The notes beneath the pieces are model-generated. The model worked only from the letters and a program-made list of their open reading frames with translations, did not search any database and was not told the DNA's origin. Both the position numbers and the translations under genes were made by a program. DNA of 64,000 nucleotides, taken from Thiocapsa sp. (GTDB lineage Bacteria > Pseudomonadota > Gammaproteobacteria > Chromatiales > Chromatiaceae). The DNA lies in assembly GCF_018399035.1 (NCBI RefSeq), contig NZ_CP073760.1, positions 5,084,501 through 5,148,500 of the forward strand, written 5' to 3'. Positions 17,029 to 26,400 of the stretch are shown piece by piece (position 1 is the first letter of the stretch; the number at the start of each line of letters is the position of its first letter).

Positions 17029-19145
17029 TGAGCACGGATCCGAGCATGCGAGCGGCAAAGGCCGAAGGAACCCAAATGGACACGCTCCTCGCCCGCTGGG
17101 CCGAGCGCGCCTGGCTGCGCGCGCTCGATGTCGCCTTCGCCGATTTCCTCCGCCGGGAGGTGCCGGACGCACCGCCTTTGCTGATCCTCGCCGCGGCGCT
17201 CGCGAGCCATCAACTCGGTCGCGGCCACGCCTGTCTCGATCTGGAGGCCACGCTGAAGGATCCGACCTTCGCCCTGTCCTTGCCCCCCGAGGGTACCGAC
17301 ACCGCGCAGACGGACACCCCGCCGCACCCCGCCGAGGTGTTGGACGGCCTGACCCTGCGCGACTGGCAGGCGGCGCTCGCCCATCCCGAACTGGTCGGCC
17401 GGGGCGTTGGCGACACGCCGCTCGTCCTGGTCGGTCCGCGACTCTATCTGCGGCGTTACTGGCGCTACGAGCAGGCCGTGCGCGCCGGTATCGACGCCCG
17501 CTCGGTACGTTCGCAAGCCCTGCAGGACGCACTTCCGATCGAGGCCATGCGCCCGGTACTCGCGCGTCTCTTCCCGCCCGCCCGCACTCCCGGCCAAACG
17601 GCCGACTGGCAGAAGCTCGCCTGCGCGCTCACCGCCCGCAGCGCCTTCAGCATCATCACCGGCGGTCCCGGCACGGGGAAGACCACGACCGTCGTCCGTC
17701 TCCTGGCCCTGCTGCAAGCCCTGGCGCTCGTCGAGCCGCCGCCCGGCCAGGCGGCGCGCCCCCTGCGCATCCGTCTCGCGGCACCCACCGGCAAGGCTGC
17801 GGCCCGTCTGAACGAATCCATCGCCGCCGCGGTCGCCAGCTTGCCGCTCGACGACCTTGCACAGGGCGAGGCCGTGCGTGCCGCTATCCCCGTCACCGTG
17901 AGCACGCTCCACCGTCTGCTCGGCAGCCGTCCGGACACCCGCCGTCTGCGCCACCACGCCGACAACCCGCTGGCGCTCGATGTGCTGGTCATCGACGAGG
18001 CATCCATGGTCGATCTGGAGATGATGGCCGCCGTCCTCGATGCCCTGCCGGCAAACGCGCGCCTCATCCTGCTCGGCGACAAGGATCAGCTCGCCTCGGT
18101 CGAGGCCGGCGCCGTGCTCGGAGAGCTGTGCGGTCGTGCCCGCGAAGGCCACTACACCCCGAGCACCCGCGATTGGCTGCAGGGCGCGACCGGCGAGCAC
18201 ATCCCGGCCGACCTCATCGATCCTGCCGGCACCTCGCTCGATCAGTCCGTGGTCATGCTGCGTCACAGCCACCGCTTCTCGGCCGACAGCGGCATCGGCC
18301 AACTCGCCGAGGCGGTCAATGCGGGCGATCCGGTCAAGGTCCGCGACCTCTGGTTACGCGGTCATGCCGATCTCGCGCTGGTCGCGCTCCACGGCACCGA
18401 GGATGCGGCCTTCCGGTCATTGGTCATCGACGGCGCGGCGACCGCGCCGGTCGATCCGCTGCGCGGCGATGGAGCACGACACGCGCAGACCGATGGCGAC
18501 CCGCCGCGACACGGCTACCGCCACTACCTCGCCACCCTGCGGGAAGGCCAACCCGCCCGCGACGCCGACGCCTGCGCCTACGACGCCTGGGCGCGCGCCG
18601 TTCTGCAGGCCCACGGCCGGTTTCAATGTCTCTGCGCCCTGCGCCGCGGCCCTTGGGGTGTGGAGGGACTCAACCAGCGCATCGCCGGCCTGCTGCACGA
18701 CGCCGATCTCATCCCGGCCAGCGGCGGTTGGTATCTCGGGCGCCCCGTCCTGGTCACCCGCAACGACTACGGCCTGGGGCTCATGAACGGCGACATCGGC
18801 ATCACCCTGATCCGCCCCGCACCCGGCGATCGCGACTGGACGCTCCGCGTCGCCTTCCCCGCCGGCGACGGCCAAGACGGCATCAAATGGATCCTTCCCA
18901 GCCGCCTCCAGGCGGTCGAGACCGTCTACGCGCTCACCGTCCACAAATCCCAAGGCTCCGAATTCAGCCACGCCGCGCTGGTCCTGCCCGAGACCTTGAG
19001 CCCTATCCTGACGCGCGAGCTGCTCTACACCGGCATCACTCGCGCCCGCGCCCACCTGACCTTGGTGCAGCCGGGCGGCGATCAGGTTCTCGAACAAGCC
19101 GTGCAGCGGCGGGTGTTGCGGGCGAGCGGGTTGATGGAAGGATAA
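17028..19145 (+). CDS. recD: Exodeoxyribonuclease V alpha subunit RecD
   Basis: 705 residues from ATG 17028, which overlaps the recB stop and has GGAGGGGGG a few bases upstream. SF1B helicase motifs: GGPGTGKTTTVVRLLALL (Walker A, about 214-231), VIDEASMVDLEMM (Walker B, about 323-335), LLGDKDQLASVEAGAVLGEL, and near the C-terminus ALTVHKSQGSEF. It is the 5'-3' motor of RecBCD. At 705 residues it is longer than E. coli RecD (608), mainly through an N-terminal segment and a loop after ESCG-like GELCGRA. A minisatellite begins immediately after the stop codon. Confidence 0.94.
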   Translation: MSTDPSMRAAKAEGTQMDTLLARWAERAWLRALDVAFADFLRREVPDAPPLLILAAALASHQLGRGHACLDLEATLKDPTFALSLPPEGTDTAQTDTPPHPAEVLDGLTLRDWQAALAHPELVGRGVGDTPLVLVGPRLYLRRYWRYEQAVRAGIDARSVRSQALQDALPIEAMRPVLARLFPPARTPGQTADWQKLACALTARSAFSIITGGPGTGKTTTVVRLLALLQALALVEPPPGQAARPLRIRLAAPTGKAAARLNESIAAAVASLPLDDLAQGEAVRAAIPVTVSTLHRLLGSRPDTRRLRHHADNPLALDVLVIDEASMVDLEMMAAVLDALPANARLILLGDKDQLASVEAGAVLGELCGRAREGHYTPSTRDWLQGATGEHIPADLIDPAGTSLDQSVVMLRHSHRFSADSGIGQLAEAVNAGDPVKVRDLWLRGHADLALVALHGTEDAAFRSLVIDGAATAPVDPLRGDGARHAQTDGDPPRHGYRHYLATLREGQPARDADACAYDAWARAVLQAHGRFQCLCALRRGPWGVEGLNQRIAGLLHDADLIPASGGWYLGRPVLVTRNDYGLGLMNGDIGITLIRPAPGDRDWTLRVAFPAGDGQDGIKWILPSRLQAVETVYALTVHKSQGSEFSHAALVLPETLSPILTRELLYTGITRARAHLTLVQPGGDQVLEQAVQRRVLRASGLMEG

Positions 19146-19258
19146 GGGATGAGGGACGAGGGATGAGGGACGAGGGATGAGGGACGAGGGATGAGGGGTG
19201 AAGGGTGAAGGGTGAAGGGTGAAGGGTGAAGGGTGAAGGGTGAAGGGTGAAGGGTGAA
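19146..19258 (+). repeat. Minisatellite of 14-bp and 7-bp units after recD
   Basis: Three tandem copies of GGGATGAGGGACGA (19146-19187), one GGGATGA, then nine perfect copies of GGGTGAA (19196-19258). The 14-mer is two related 7-mers, so the whole tract has a period of seven. It starts one base after the recD stop. Purine-rich on the plus strand throughout. Confidence 0.95.
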
Positions 19259-19269
19259 GGGTAGATGGT

Positions 19270-19336
19270 CTCGTGACATCCGCTCCGCGGTGTCACGCAT
19301 GCCCCTGGCGCTCCGCGCCACGTGTCACGATGGCCG
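19270..19336 (+). repeat. 67-bp dispersed repeat, copy 2
   Basis: Nearly identical to 4504-4570, with ends TCGTGACA and TGTCACGA forming a perfect 8-bp inverted repeat. It lies 11 bp after the minisatellite, in the gap between recD and the convergent BT1 transporter. From 19337 to 19509 I see nothing recognisable. Confidence 0.75.
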
Positions 19337-19509
19337 ACATCGTGAACGAGGCCGATCCGCACGGCAGAATTGTCGTCGTCAGCCGTGCGGTTGCCTGCCG
19401 CCTCGATCCGGGATGCGGTTGCGCTCGTGATCATGTCGGTGCCTCGCGTCTTTGCATATCCGAGGGTGGTCTCGATCCGAAACATAGCCGCCTCGAAGGA
19501 CCGGTGCAA

Positions 19510-19537
19510 GGCGAGCCCCGGATCTCCGGGGTCGCCT
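19510..19537 (-). terminator. Terminator-like hairpin after the BT1-type transporter
   Basis: GGCGAGCCCCGGA pairs with TCCGGGGTCGCC across a 2-base gap, with one bulge. It is GC-rich, lies 8-35 bases past the stop of the minus-strand gene, and has no T tract, so its role as a terminator is uncertain. Confidence 0.35.
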
Positions 19538-19544
19538 CGACACC

Positions 19545-21218
19545 TCAGGCGCTGCGCAGCCGGGTCACCTTCACGAGCGCCACCGCAACCAGCGGGAGAA
19601 CAAAACCGATCGCCAAGGCGGCGATCATCAGGTCGCCCAACTGGCTGTAATCCGCCGGCACGCTCGCCACGCCGCTGACGGGATCCTTGACCTCGCGGGT
19701 CACGAGGAAGATCTCGTTGAGATACTTGGTTCCCAATTGGCTCGCCGAGAGGGCCAGATTGCTGAAGGAGGCCATGACGGCGAAGAAGGTAGCCTTGAGG
19801 TTGTCCGGGGCCGAGTTGGCGATCCAGGCCAGCATGGGCACCATGGCGACCTGGCCCAAGGGCGACTCCAGTGCCGTGTCCACGATAGCGATGAAGCGGG
19901 CATCGACGATGCCTCCGGTCACGGCGGCCGTCCAGTGGTGCAGCCCGAAATACATGCCGACGATGGGCAGGTAGAAGAGGCTGGTGAGCAGGGTCAGGAA
20001 GACCACGACGTGGGCGATGGAGTGCTCGGCCATGAAGCGTCGGAAGACGAAGAGCCCCGCCAGCGCCAGCGTGCTGCCGATCAGCGCGAGCACGGACAGG
20101 AACTGTTGGTCGAATGCCAACTCGTCGATCATCCACCAGGTCTGGCCGGCACCCGGTCCGGGCATGGCACGGAAGACAAAGATGATGATGGCCGTGCCCA
20201 AGAGATAGAGCCGCGCATCGGCGTCCAGGACGCGTACCAGGCGGGACATCAGGAAGAGAACGATGGCCATGGAGCCGACGAAGATGATCTCCTGGTTGTA
20301 GGGCACGTCCGTGAGTCCCATCCCCAGCGTGAAGACCACGAAGGCAAGGCTGCCCCCGAGGATCCACCAATTCGGCGTGGTGATCTGGGCGGGCCGTTCC
20401 AGGCGTTGTCTGGCGTCCGCCCGATCCAGCCCCTTGGCCATCAGACGACGCAGGTCGCGGCGTTTGATGAAGCTCGCCAGGGCGACGCCCAGGACCGAGA
20501 TCACCGGGATCGCCAAGGCCATCTGGTAGATGAAGATGTAGGTCGCGACCTTCTCGGCCTCCGACATGGACTCGACCCCGGCGAAGAGGTAGATATTGGC
20601 CACGGACACGAGCACCCCGCCGCCGATGATGGCGATCCGTCCCAGGGTCTGCATCGTGGTGTGCATCAGCTTGAGCCGGGCACGCTCGATCGGCTGGCCG
20701 TCGACGTCGACCCGCGGGACCGCCTCGACCGTCATGGCATCCGCCACCACGTCCTGGATCACATAGCCGGTCGGAGCGAGCAGCGCGCCGAAGACATACC
20801 AGGCTTCCACCGGCATCACCGCGGCCATCGCCTCGGGCTCCGCCAGCAGGCCGAGCATGATCAACAGGCTCCCCGTCAGCATGGACGCGCCGAGATAGAC
20901 CAGGCCCGCTTTATGGCGCCAGATCAGATCCACCAGGTGCCCCAGCGGCATCTTGAGCACCCAGGGGATCCCGGCCCAGAAGGCCAGTGCGGCCAGGAAC
21001 GAGGCGGGCAGGCCGAGATAGTCCTTGACGAAGAAGGTGCCGACGATGGCCGTCAGGCCCTGGATGCCGTAGGCCACATAGATCATCAAGGGGGGTAGAT
21101 AGGAGAGCCGCATCTCGCGCCCCATCTCGAGGATGTTGCGGTCGAGCCAATGGCCGATTGCGGCGATGACTCCGCGTTGATGCCGTCGTCCGGTATGCGG
21201 GCTGCGAATGGCGGTCAC
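19545..21218 (-). CDS. BT1/folate-biopterin transporter-like MFS membrane protein
   Basis: 557 residues from a GTG start at 21218, with about twelve membrane helices. The segment FVKDYLGLPASFLAALAFWA followed by GIPWVLKMPLGHLVDLIWRH (residues about 63-102) matches the BT1 family of the major facilitator superfamily, which covers folate/biopterin carriers of protozoa and cyanobacteria. GYVIQDVVADAMTVEAVPR around residue 150 is another family hallmark. A long cytoplasmic linker (KRRDLRRLMAKGLDRADARQ) separates the two halves. The substrate cannot be deduced. It is a monocistronic minus-strand gene, convergent with recD. Confidence 0.65.
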   Translation of the reverse strand: MTAIRSPHTGRRHQRGVIAAIGHWLDRNILEMGREMRLSYLPPLMIYVAYGIQGLTAIVGTFFVKDYLGLPASFLAALAFWAGIPWVLKMPLGHLVDLIWRHKAGLVYLGASMLTGSLLIMLGLLAEPEAMAAVMPVEAWYVFGALLAPTGYVIQDVVADAMTVEAVPRVDVDGQPIERARLKLMHTTMQTLGRIAIIGGGVLVSVANIYLFAGVESMSEAEKVATYIFIYQMALAIPVISVLGVALASFIKRRDLRRLMAKGLDRADARQRLERPAQITTPNWWILGGSLAFVVFTLGMGLTDVPYNQEIIFVGSMAIVLFLMSRLVRVLDADARLYLLGTAIIIFVFRAMPGPGAGQTWWMIDELAFDQQFLSVLALIGSTLALAGLFVFRRFMAEHSIAHVVVFLTLLTSLFYLPIVGMYFGLHHWTAAVTGGIVDARFIAIVDTALESPLGQVAMVPMLAWIANSAPDNLKATFFAVMASFSNLALSASQLGTKYLNEIFLVTREVKDPVSGVASVPADYSQLGDLMIAALAIGFVLPLVAVALVKVTRLRSA

Positions 21219-21319
21219 GTTTGCGTTCTCGAGATCGACAAAGGCCCGAAGGGTACGCCATCACCCTCGCCGAGGCGAGCCACCGGCCTCGACGGTCCGA
21301 TCCCCGCGTAGCGACGATC

Positions 21320-21539
21320 CGGAGAACATCCCCGGAGCGGTGCCGCATACCTCCACCTACGCCTTGAACAACGCGACGCTGCCCGACGTGCTCGCGTTGG
21401 CCGACAAAGGGTGGCGTGCGGCCCTGAAGGACGATCCGCATCTGCGCAACGGGTCAATGTGTGCGAGGGTCAGGTGGCCCATCCGGCCGTGGCCGATGCG
21501 TTGGGCTATCGCGTCGTATCGCCCGCCGACCTGCTTTGA
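21320..21539 (+). pseudogene. C-terminal remnant of alanine dehydrogenase
   Basis: The sequence reads ENIPGAVPHTSTYALNNATL and then PDVLALADKGWRAALKDDPH, which matches the end of Ald (typically [20 protein letters not shown]). After LRNG the frame is lost by one base and continues in another frame as VCEGQVAHPAVADALGYRVV and SPADLL, then TGA. About 300 N-terminal codons are missing. A GAATCCCGCC...GGGCGGATTC hairpin follows at 21541. Nothing else is recognisable between 21219 and 21765. Confidence 0.8.
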
Positions 21540-21765
21540 GGGAATCCCGCCTCCGCGGGCGGATTCTCCCGAGACTGCAGCCCCGCGGATCGCGGGGCTC
21601 TCGCCGGTCGGGATCCGGCCGGGTGCGCGCATCGAATGAGGCGCGGTGATCATCCGATGCGTCGAGGCCCCGGTTGGATAGGGGGCTCAGCGGTGTCGGA
21701 CACAAGACATCGGATCGGTACGCCGCGTCGAGCGTGCGACGCGAACGTCCGCCCGATCGATTCCC

Positions 21766-22413
21766 TCAGGTTCTGGCCTCCCTGACGCGCTTGGACAGGA
21801 TGGCGCCGCGCATTCCGATGAGCACGAGGGTGCTGGCCAGGAAGGCGACCACGGCGGTGCCGATCATCATGGCCATCGGTTTCTCTTGCGCGTTGGCGAT
21901 GCCGAAGGCCTCGCCGATCGGGACGAGGATTGCCGTATTCTCCGGCGCGGCCAAGATGTAGGTGCAGAAGGCCAGGAAGGCACCGAAGAAGATGAATTTC
22001 CAATCCATGTGCAGGCCGGCGAGCAGGGTCGCGAGGCCGAGCAGGTAGAGCAGCACCAGCAGATATTTCTGATCGTCGAGCGCGGCGCGCACGCCGTGCG
22101 TGTGCAGCAGCCACAGAAGACCAATCACGATCCCCCAGTGCATGACCTGCTTCAAGGTATAAAACAAGTAGGATTGATCGCGGACATAGGCCTGTCCGAA
22201 GCCGGAGAGCAAGGAGATGAAGGCAACCACCGGGACGAACGTCTCCCAGTAGGGTATGGTTCCGGTCGCATCGTTGCGCGTGAGCGTGATCAGGACGACG
22301 GCGCCGACATAAAGAATCACCGATGGCAAGAGTGCCATCATCAGCGAGCCTTGGTCGGTACTTTTGGTTTTTTTCGCGGTCTCCGTCGAGGCAGCGTCTT
22401 TGGATTTGAACAT
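21766..22413 (-). CDS. Unknown polytopic membrane protein
   Basis: 215 residues. A charged N-terminus (MFKSKDAASTETAKKTKSTD) is followed by about six hydrophobic helices, among them MMALLPSVILYVGAVVLITL, WGIVIGLLWLLH and KYLLVLLYLLGLATLLAGLH, and a basic tail (LSKRVREART). A strong SD (AGGAGG) precedes the ATG. I recognise no family and no catalytic motif. It is transcribed divergently from the SLT lipoprotein gene, with 319 bp between the starts. That gap contains a CCCTTA/TAAGGG dyad near 22504 but no gene I can defend. Confidence 0.75.
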   Translation of the reverse strand: MFKSKDAASTETAKKTKSTDQGSLMMALLPSVILYVGAVVLITLTRNDATGTIPYWETFVPVVAFISLLSGFGQAYVRDQSYLFYTLKQVMHWGIVIGLLWLLHTHGVRAALDDQKYLLVLLYLLGLATLLAGLHMDWKFIFFGAFLAFCTYILAAPENTAILVPIGEAFGIANAQEKPMAMMIGTAVVAFLASTLVLIGMRGAILSKRVREART

Positions 22414-22732
22414 TGGGAACCCTCCTTTCGGGTCAGTGGGCGAGTGATCGACGCATCCCCCGGGCGAGGAGGTCCGTCGAATTTGTCAAGCAACCGGATA
22501 TTAACCCTTACTTTCGATGAGTGTTAAGGGAATTTCAGCAAGAATTTTCGACTGCGCCGGACGATTTCGGCCTTCTCCGAGCGCGACCGTCGGTCGGATC
22601 GCGCGCGATTGGCGAGTCTGGCGCAGGAGGATACGTCGGCGAGACAATCGGCGCGCTCGCACCGAGAGATCACGGCCGGCCCCAGCCATGCCGGGCCTTC
22701 CGATGGCCGTCGAGCTCCTGCCGACTCTGCCG

Positions 22733-23329
22733 ATGACCAAGGCTCGCGTCGGTAAATGGGCCGCGTCGCAGCGCGCGCGATCAAGCGTTCTCGGTCTCTT
22801 AGGCCTCGTGCTTGTGCTCGTCGGAGGTTGTGCCTCCGCGCCCCCCCCGCCGTCCAAACCGCTCGATGCCTGCGCTATCTTCAAAGAGCGCCCGAGCTGG
22901 TACAGGGCGACGAAGAAGACCGAGCGCAAATGGGGGACCCCGGTTGCGGTCCAGTTGGCGATCATCCAGGCCGAGTCGAGCTTCCGGCACGACGCCCGGC
23001 CGCCGGGACGCGTGTCCAGCGCCTATGGTTACTCGCAGGCGATCGACGGGACCTGGGACTGGTACCGGGAGCAGACGGGCAATCGGCGTGCGAAGCGGAC
23101 CAATTTCGACCATGCGGTCGACTTCGTCGGTTGGTACACGGACGTTACCCACCGCACGCTCGGTATCTCCAAATGGGACGGCTACCGTCAGTACCTCGCC
23201 TACCACGAGGGCCATCGCGGCTTCCAGCGCGGGACCTATCGAAAGAAGGACTGGCTGGTGCGTGTCGCGCGCCGCGTGGATCAGCAAGCAAAGACCTACG
23301 GGGCACAACTGCGCTCCTGTCGTCGCTGA
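22733..23329 (+). CDS. SLT-domain (lytic transglycosylase-like) lipoprotein
   Basis: 198 residues from ATG 22733. In-frame ATGs at 22688 and 22703 are alternatives, and none has a clear SD. The N-terminus is a lipoprotein signal with lipobox LVGGC. The mature part holds VAVQLAIIQAESSFRHDARP, where Glu is the likely catalytic acid of the transglycosylase fold, followed by SAYGYSQAIDGTWDWYREQT and YLAYHEGHRGF. The family cleaves peptidoglycan glycan strands. It probably acts at the outer membrane in cell-wall turnover. It lies 79 bp before the alpha-2-macroglobulin gene, also an envelope protein. Confidence 0.8.
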   Translation: MTKARVGKWAASQRARSSVLGLLGLVLVLVGGCASAPPPPSKPLDACAIFKERPSWYRATKKTERKWGTPVAVQLAIIQAESSFRHDARPPGRVSSAYGYSQAIDGTWDWYREQTGNRRAKRTNFDHAVDFVGWYTDVTHRTLGISKWDGYRQYLAYHEGHRGFQRGTYRKKDWLVRVARRVDQQAKTYGAQLRSCRR

Positions 23330-23408
23330 GGCATTCCCTTTACCTCGGGCGGAACGCGCACTAGAGTTACCCGGACCCACCGGTGTCGGTGATCACAGGA
23401 GTGTCGTC

Positions 23409-26400
23409 ATGCTCGTTTCCTCGCTTCGCTTGCCCGGGGGCCATTTGGCGGGTCCATTGACGGGTCTACTGGCGGGCCTGTTGGCCGCGTGCTTGTCGAT
23501 GGGCTGGCCGACGCCGAGCGAAGCGGCCCAAGGGGTCGAGCGCAGCATCCTCCTGACACCGGGCATGGACTATTTCGGCGGGGATTACGAGACCCTGAAA
23601 GGGGTCGATCTCGAAGCCTGTCGCGACGCTTGTCTCGAGGACGGCCGCTGCTATGCCTTCACCTTCAACAGCAAGGCGGGCTGGTGTTTCCTCAAGGCGT
23701 CCGCCTCCGACGCGCGTCCCTTCCCGGATGCCGTTTCCGGACGGGTTCGGATCGGTCAGGCGGCCGTGTCGCCCCCGGATCTTGCCGCCACCCGCAGTGC
23801 GGAGCTGCGCTTTCTCCCGCGCGGCGAGCTGGATGCCGCCCGAAAGCTCGCGGCCCGCATCGCCGAGGCTCCGCCCCGCGATCAGCCGCTCGCGTCTTTG
23901 GCTGCCGAGGCCGGGCGGGCCGCCGCGAACAACCCCGAGCGCGCGGCGGACCTCTACGCCGCAGCCCTTCGACTTTCCCCCGACGACCGCAGCCTCTGGC
24001 TCGATCTCGCCCGCGCGACGATGGCCGCCACGCCCTCCGATTGGCAGGCGCGGCAAACCTTCAAGCGGGACGCGACCGCAGCGGCCGTCAACGCCTATCG
24101 GCGCTCCGCAGCGGTCGCCGAGCGCGCCGATGCCTTGGGAGTCCTCTCTCGAACACTCGCCGAGCGCGACGACTGGCGCCCGGCAATCCGCGCCCTGCGC
24201 GCCTCCCTCGCGTTGGTCGAGGACGCCTCCGTCCGCGCCGAATACGACAACATGATCGGCGAGCACGGCTTCCGGGTCACCGGACACGAGGTCGACTCGG
24301 ACGCCGCGAGCCCCCGCATCTGTCTGCAGTTCAGCGACCCGTTGGCGCGCGACCGGGGCCAGCTCGCCGATTTCGTGCGGGTGACCGACCGCACCGATCT
24401 GCCGATCGAGGTCGAGGCCCGGCAGATCTGTATCGACGGCGTCGAGCACGGCGCGCGCTACCGTATCCAGGTCCGCGCCGGACTCCCGGCGGCGGACGGC
24501 GAGACGCTCGCCAAGACGTCGGATCTCGACATCTTCGTGCGCGATCGCGCGCCCATGGTCCGTTTCCTCGGGCGTGCCTATGTGCTGCCTGCGGGCGGCG
24601 ATCCGGCGATCCCGGTCGTCTCGGTGAACACCGATCGGATCGACGCGGCGGTCTATCGCATCGGCGACCGCGCCCTGGGCTCGGCGGTCGCGAGCGGCCG
24701 GTTCCGCCAGCAGCTCTCCACCTGGGACGCGAACCAGATCGCCGATCGCTCCGGGGAGGCGATCTGGAACGGCCATATCGAGGTCAAGCCCCCGGCCGAT
24801 ACCCGGCTCAATCGCGAGGTCACCACCTCGGTGCCGGTCGGCGAGCTGGTCGAGGACCTGCGCCCCGGCGTCTACGCCATGACCGCCAGGCCCCACAACG
24901 CCATGCAGGAGCCCGAAGCGCTCGCGACCCAGTGGTTCCTGGTCTCGGATCTCGGGCTTGCGAGCTTCTCGGGCAACGACGGTCTGCACGCCCTGGTGCG
25001 CTCGCTCTCGAGCGCCGAGGCGGTCGCCGGCACGACGCTGCGCCTGGTCGCGCTCAACGACGACATCCTGGGCGAGGCGACCACCGACGCCGAGGGTCAT
25101 GCCCGCTTCGAGCCCGGTCTGCTGCGCGGTTCCGGCGGCAACGCCCCTGCCATCCTGGTCGCCGAGGGTCCGGACGGCGACTACGGCTTTCTCGACCTCA
25201 CCCAAACCCCCTTCGATCTGAGCGATCGCGGCGTCACGGGTCGGCCCGCGCCGCAGCCGCTCGATGTCTATCTGGTGACCGAGCGCGGCGCCTATCGTCC
25301 CGGCGAGACCGTCCAGCTCACCGCCCTGGTGCGCGATGCCAAGGCCGACGCCGTCCCGGATCTCCCGATCACCGTCATCTTCAAGCGCCCGGACGGCGTG
25401 GAGCACGGCCGTCTCCTGACGCAGGATCAGGGCCTCGGCGGTTATCGTGCGACGCTGGACCTAAGCCGCGTCGCCATGCGCGGGACCTGGCGCGCGGCCA
25501 CCTACAGCGACCCCAAGGCCCCGCCCTTGGCCGAGGTCACCTTCCTGGTCGAGGACTTCGAGCCCGAGCGCCTCGCCTTCGAGCTGGAGAGTCCGGTCAA
25601 GACGCTGGACCCCGACGATCTGCCCGAGATCGCCTTGGACGCCCGCTTCCTCTTCGGTGCACCCGCCGCGGGTGTCGCCGTCGAGGGCGAGGTGCAGGTC
25701 AAACCCGCGCAGGGCCTCGCCGCGTTTCCCGGGTTTCGATTCGGTCTGGCGAGCGAGCCGGTCGAGCCGGTCGGCCAACCGCTCGCAACCACCCGAACCG
25801 ACGACCAAGGCAAGGTCGAGATTGCACTGCAACTGCCCGATCTGCCGCCGACCAGCCGACCCCTCGAAGCGGATCTGCGCGTGCGTCTCATCGAGGGCAG
25901 CGGGCGCCCGGTCGAGCGCAGCCTGACCCTGCCGATCGCGACCCGCGCGCCCCGCATCGGTGTGAAGCCCCTGTTCGAGGACACGGTGGAGGAGGGCGGC
26001 AACGCCGGTTTCGAGATCATCCTGATCGATACCGCCGGCGATCCAAACGGCCAGCGCCGCTCGCCCGAAGGGTTACGTTGGACACTCTCCCGTCGAACTA
26101 CCGACTTCCAATGGTACGAGTCGAACGGAAGCTGGAACTACGAGTCGGTCGTCTCGACCCAACGCGTCGCCTCGGGCACCCTGGAGCCGGGTCAGATCGA
26201 CGCCCGGACCGCTGCCGCGCGCATCGAGGCGCGGGTCGAATGGGGCGGCTATCGTCTGCGTGTCGAAGGCCCGGACGGGACGGCCCTGCCCGCGGATCTC
26301 GACTTCGAGGCCGGCTGGTACGTCGCCCCGCGCGCGGTCGACACCCCGGATCTGCTCAAGGTCTCGCTCGACAAGGCCGAGTATCGGGTCGGCGAGACGC

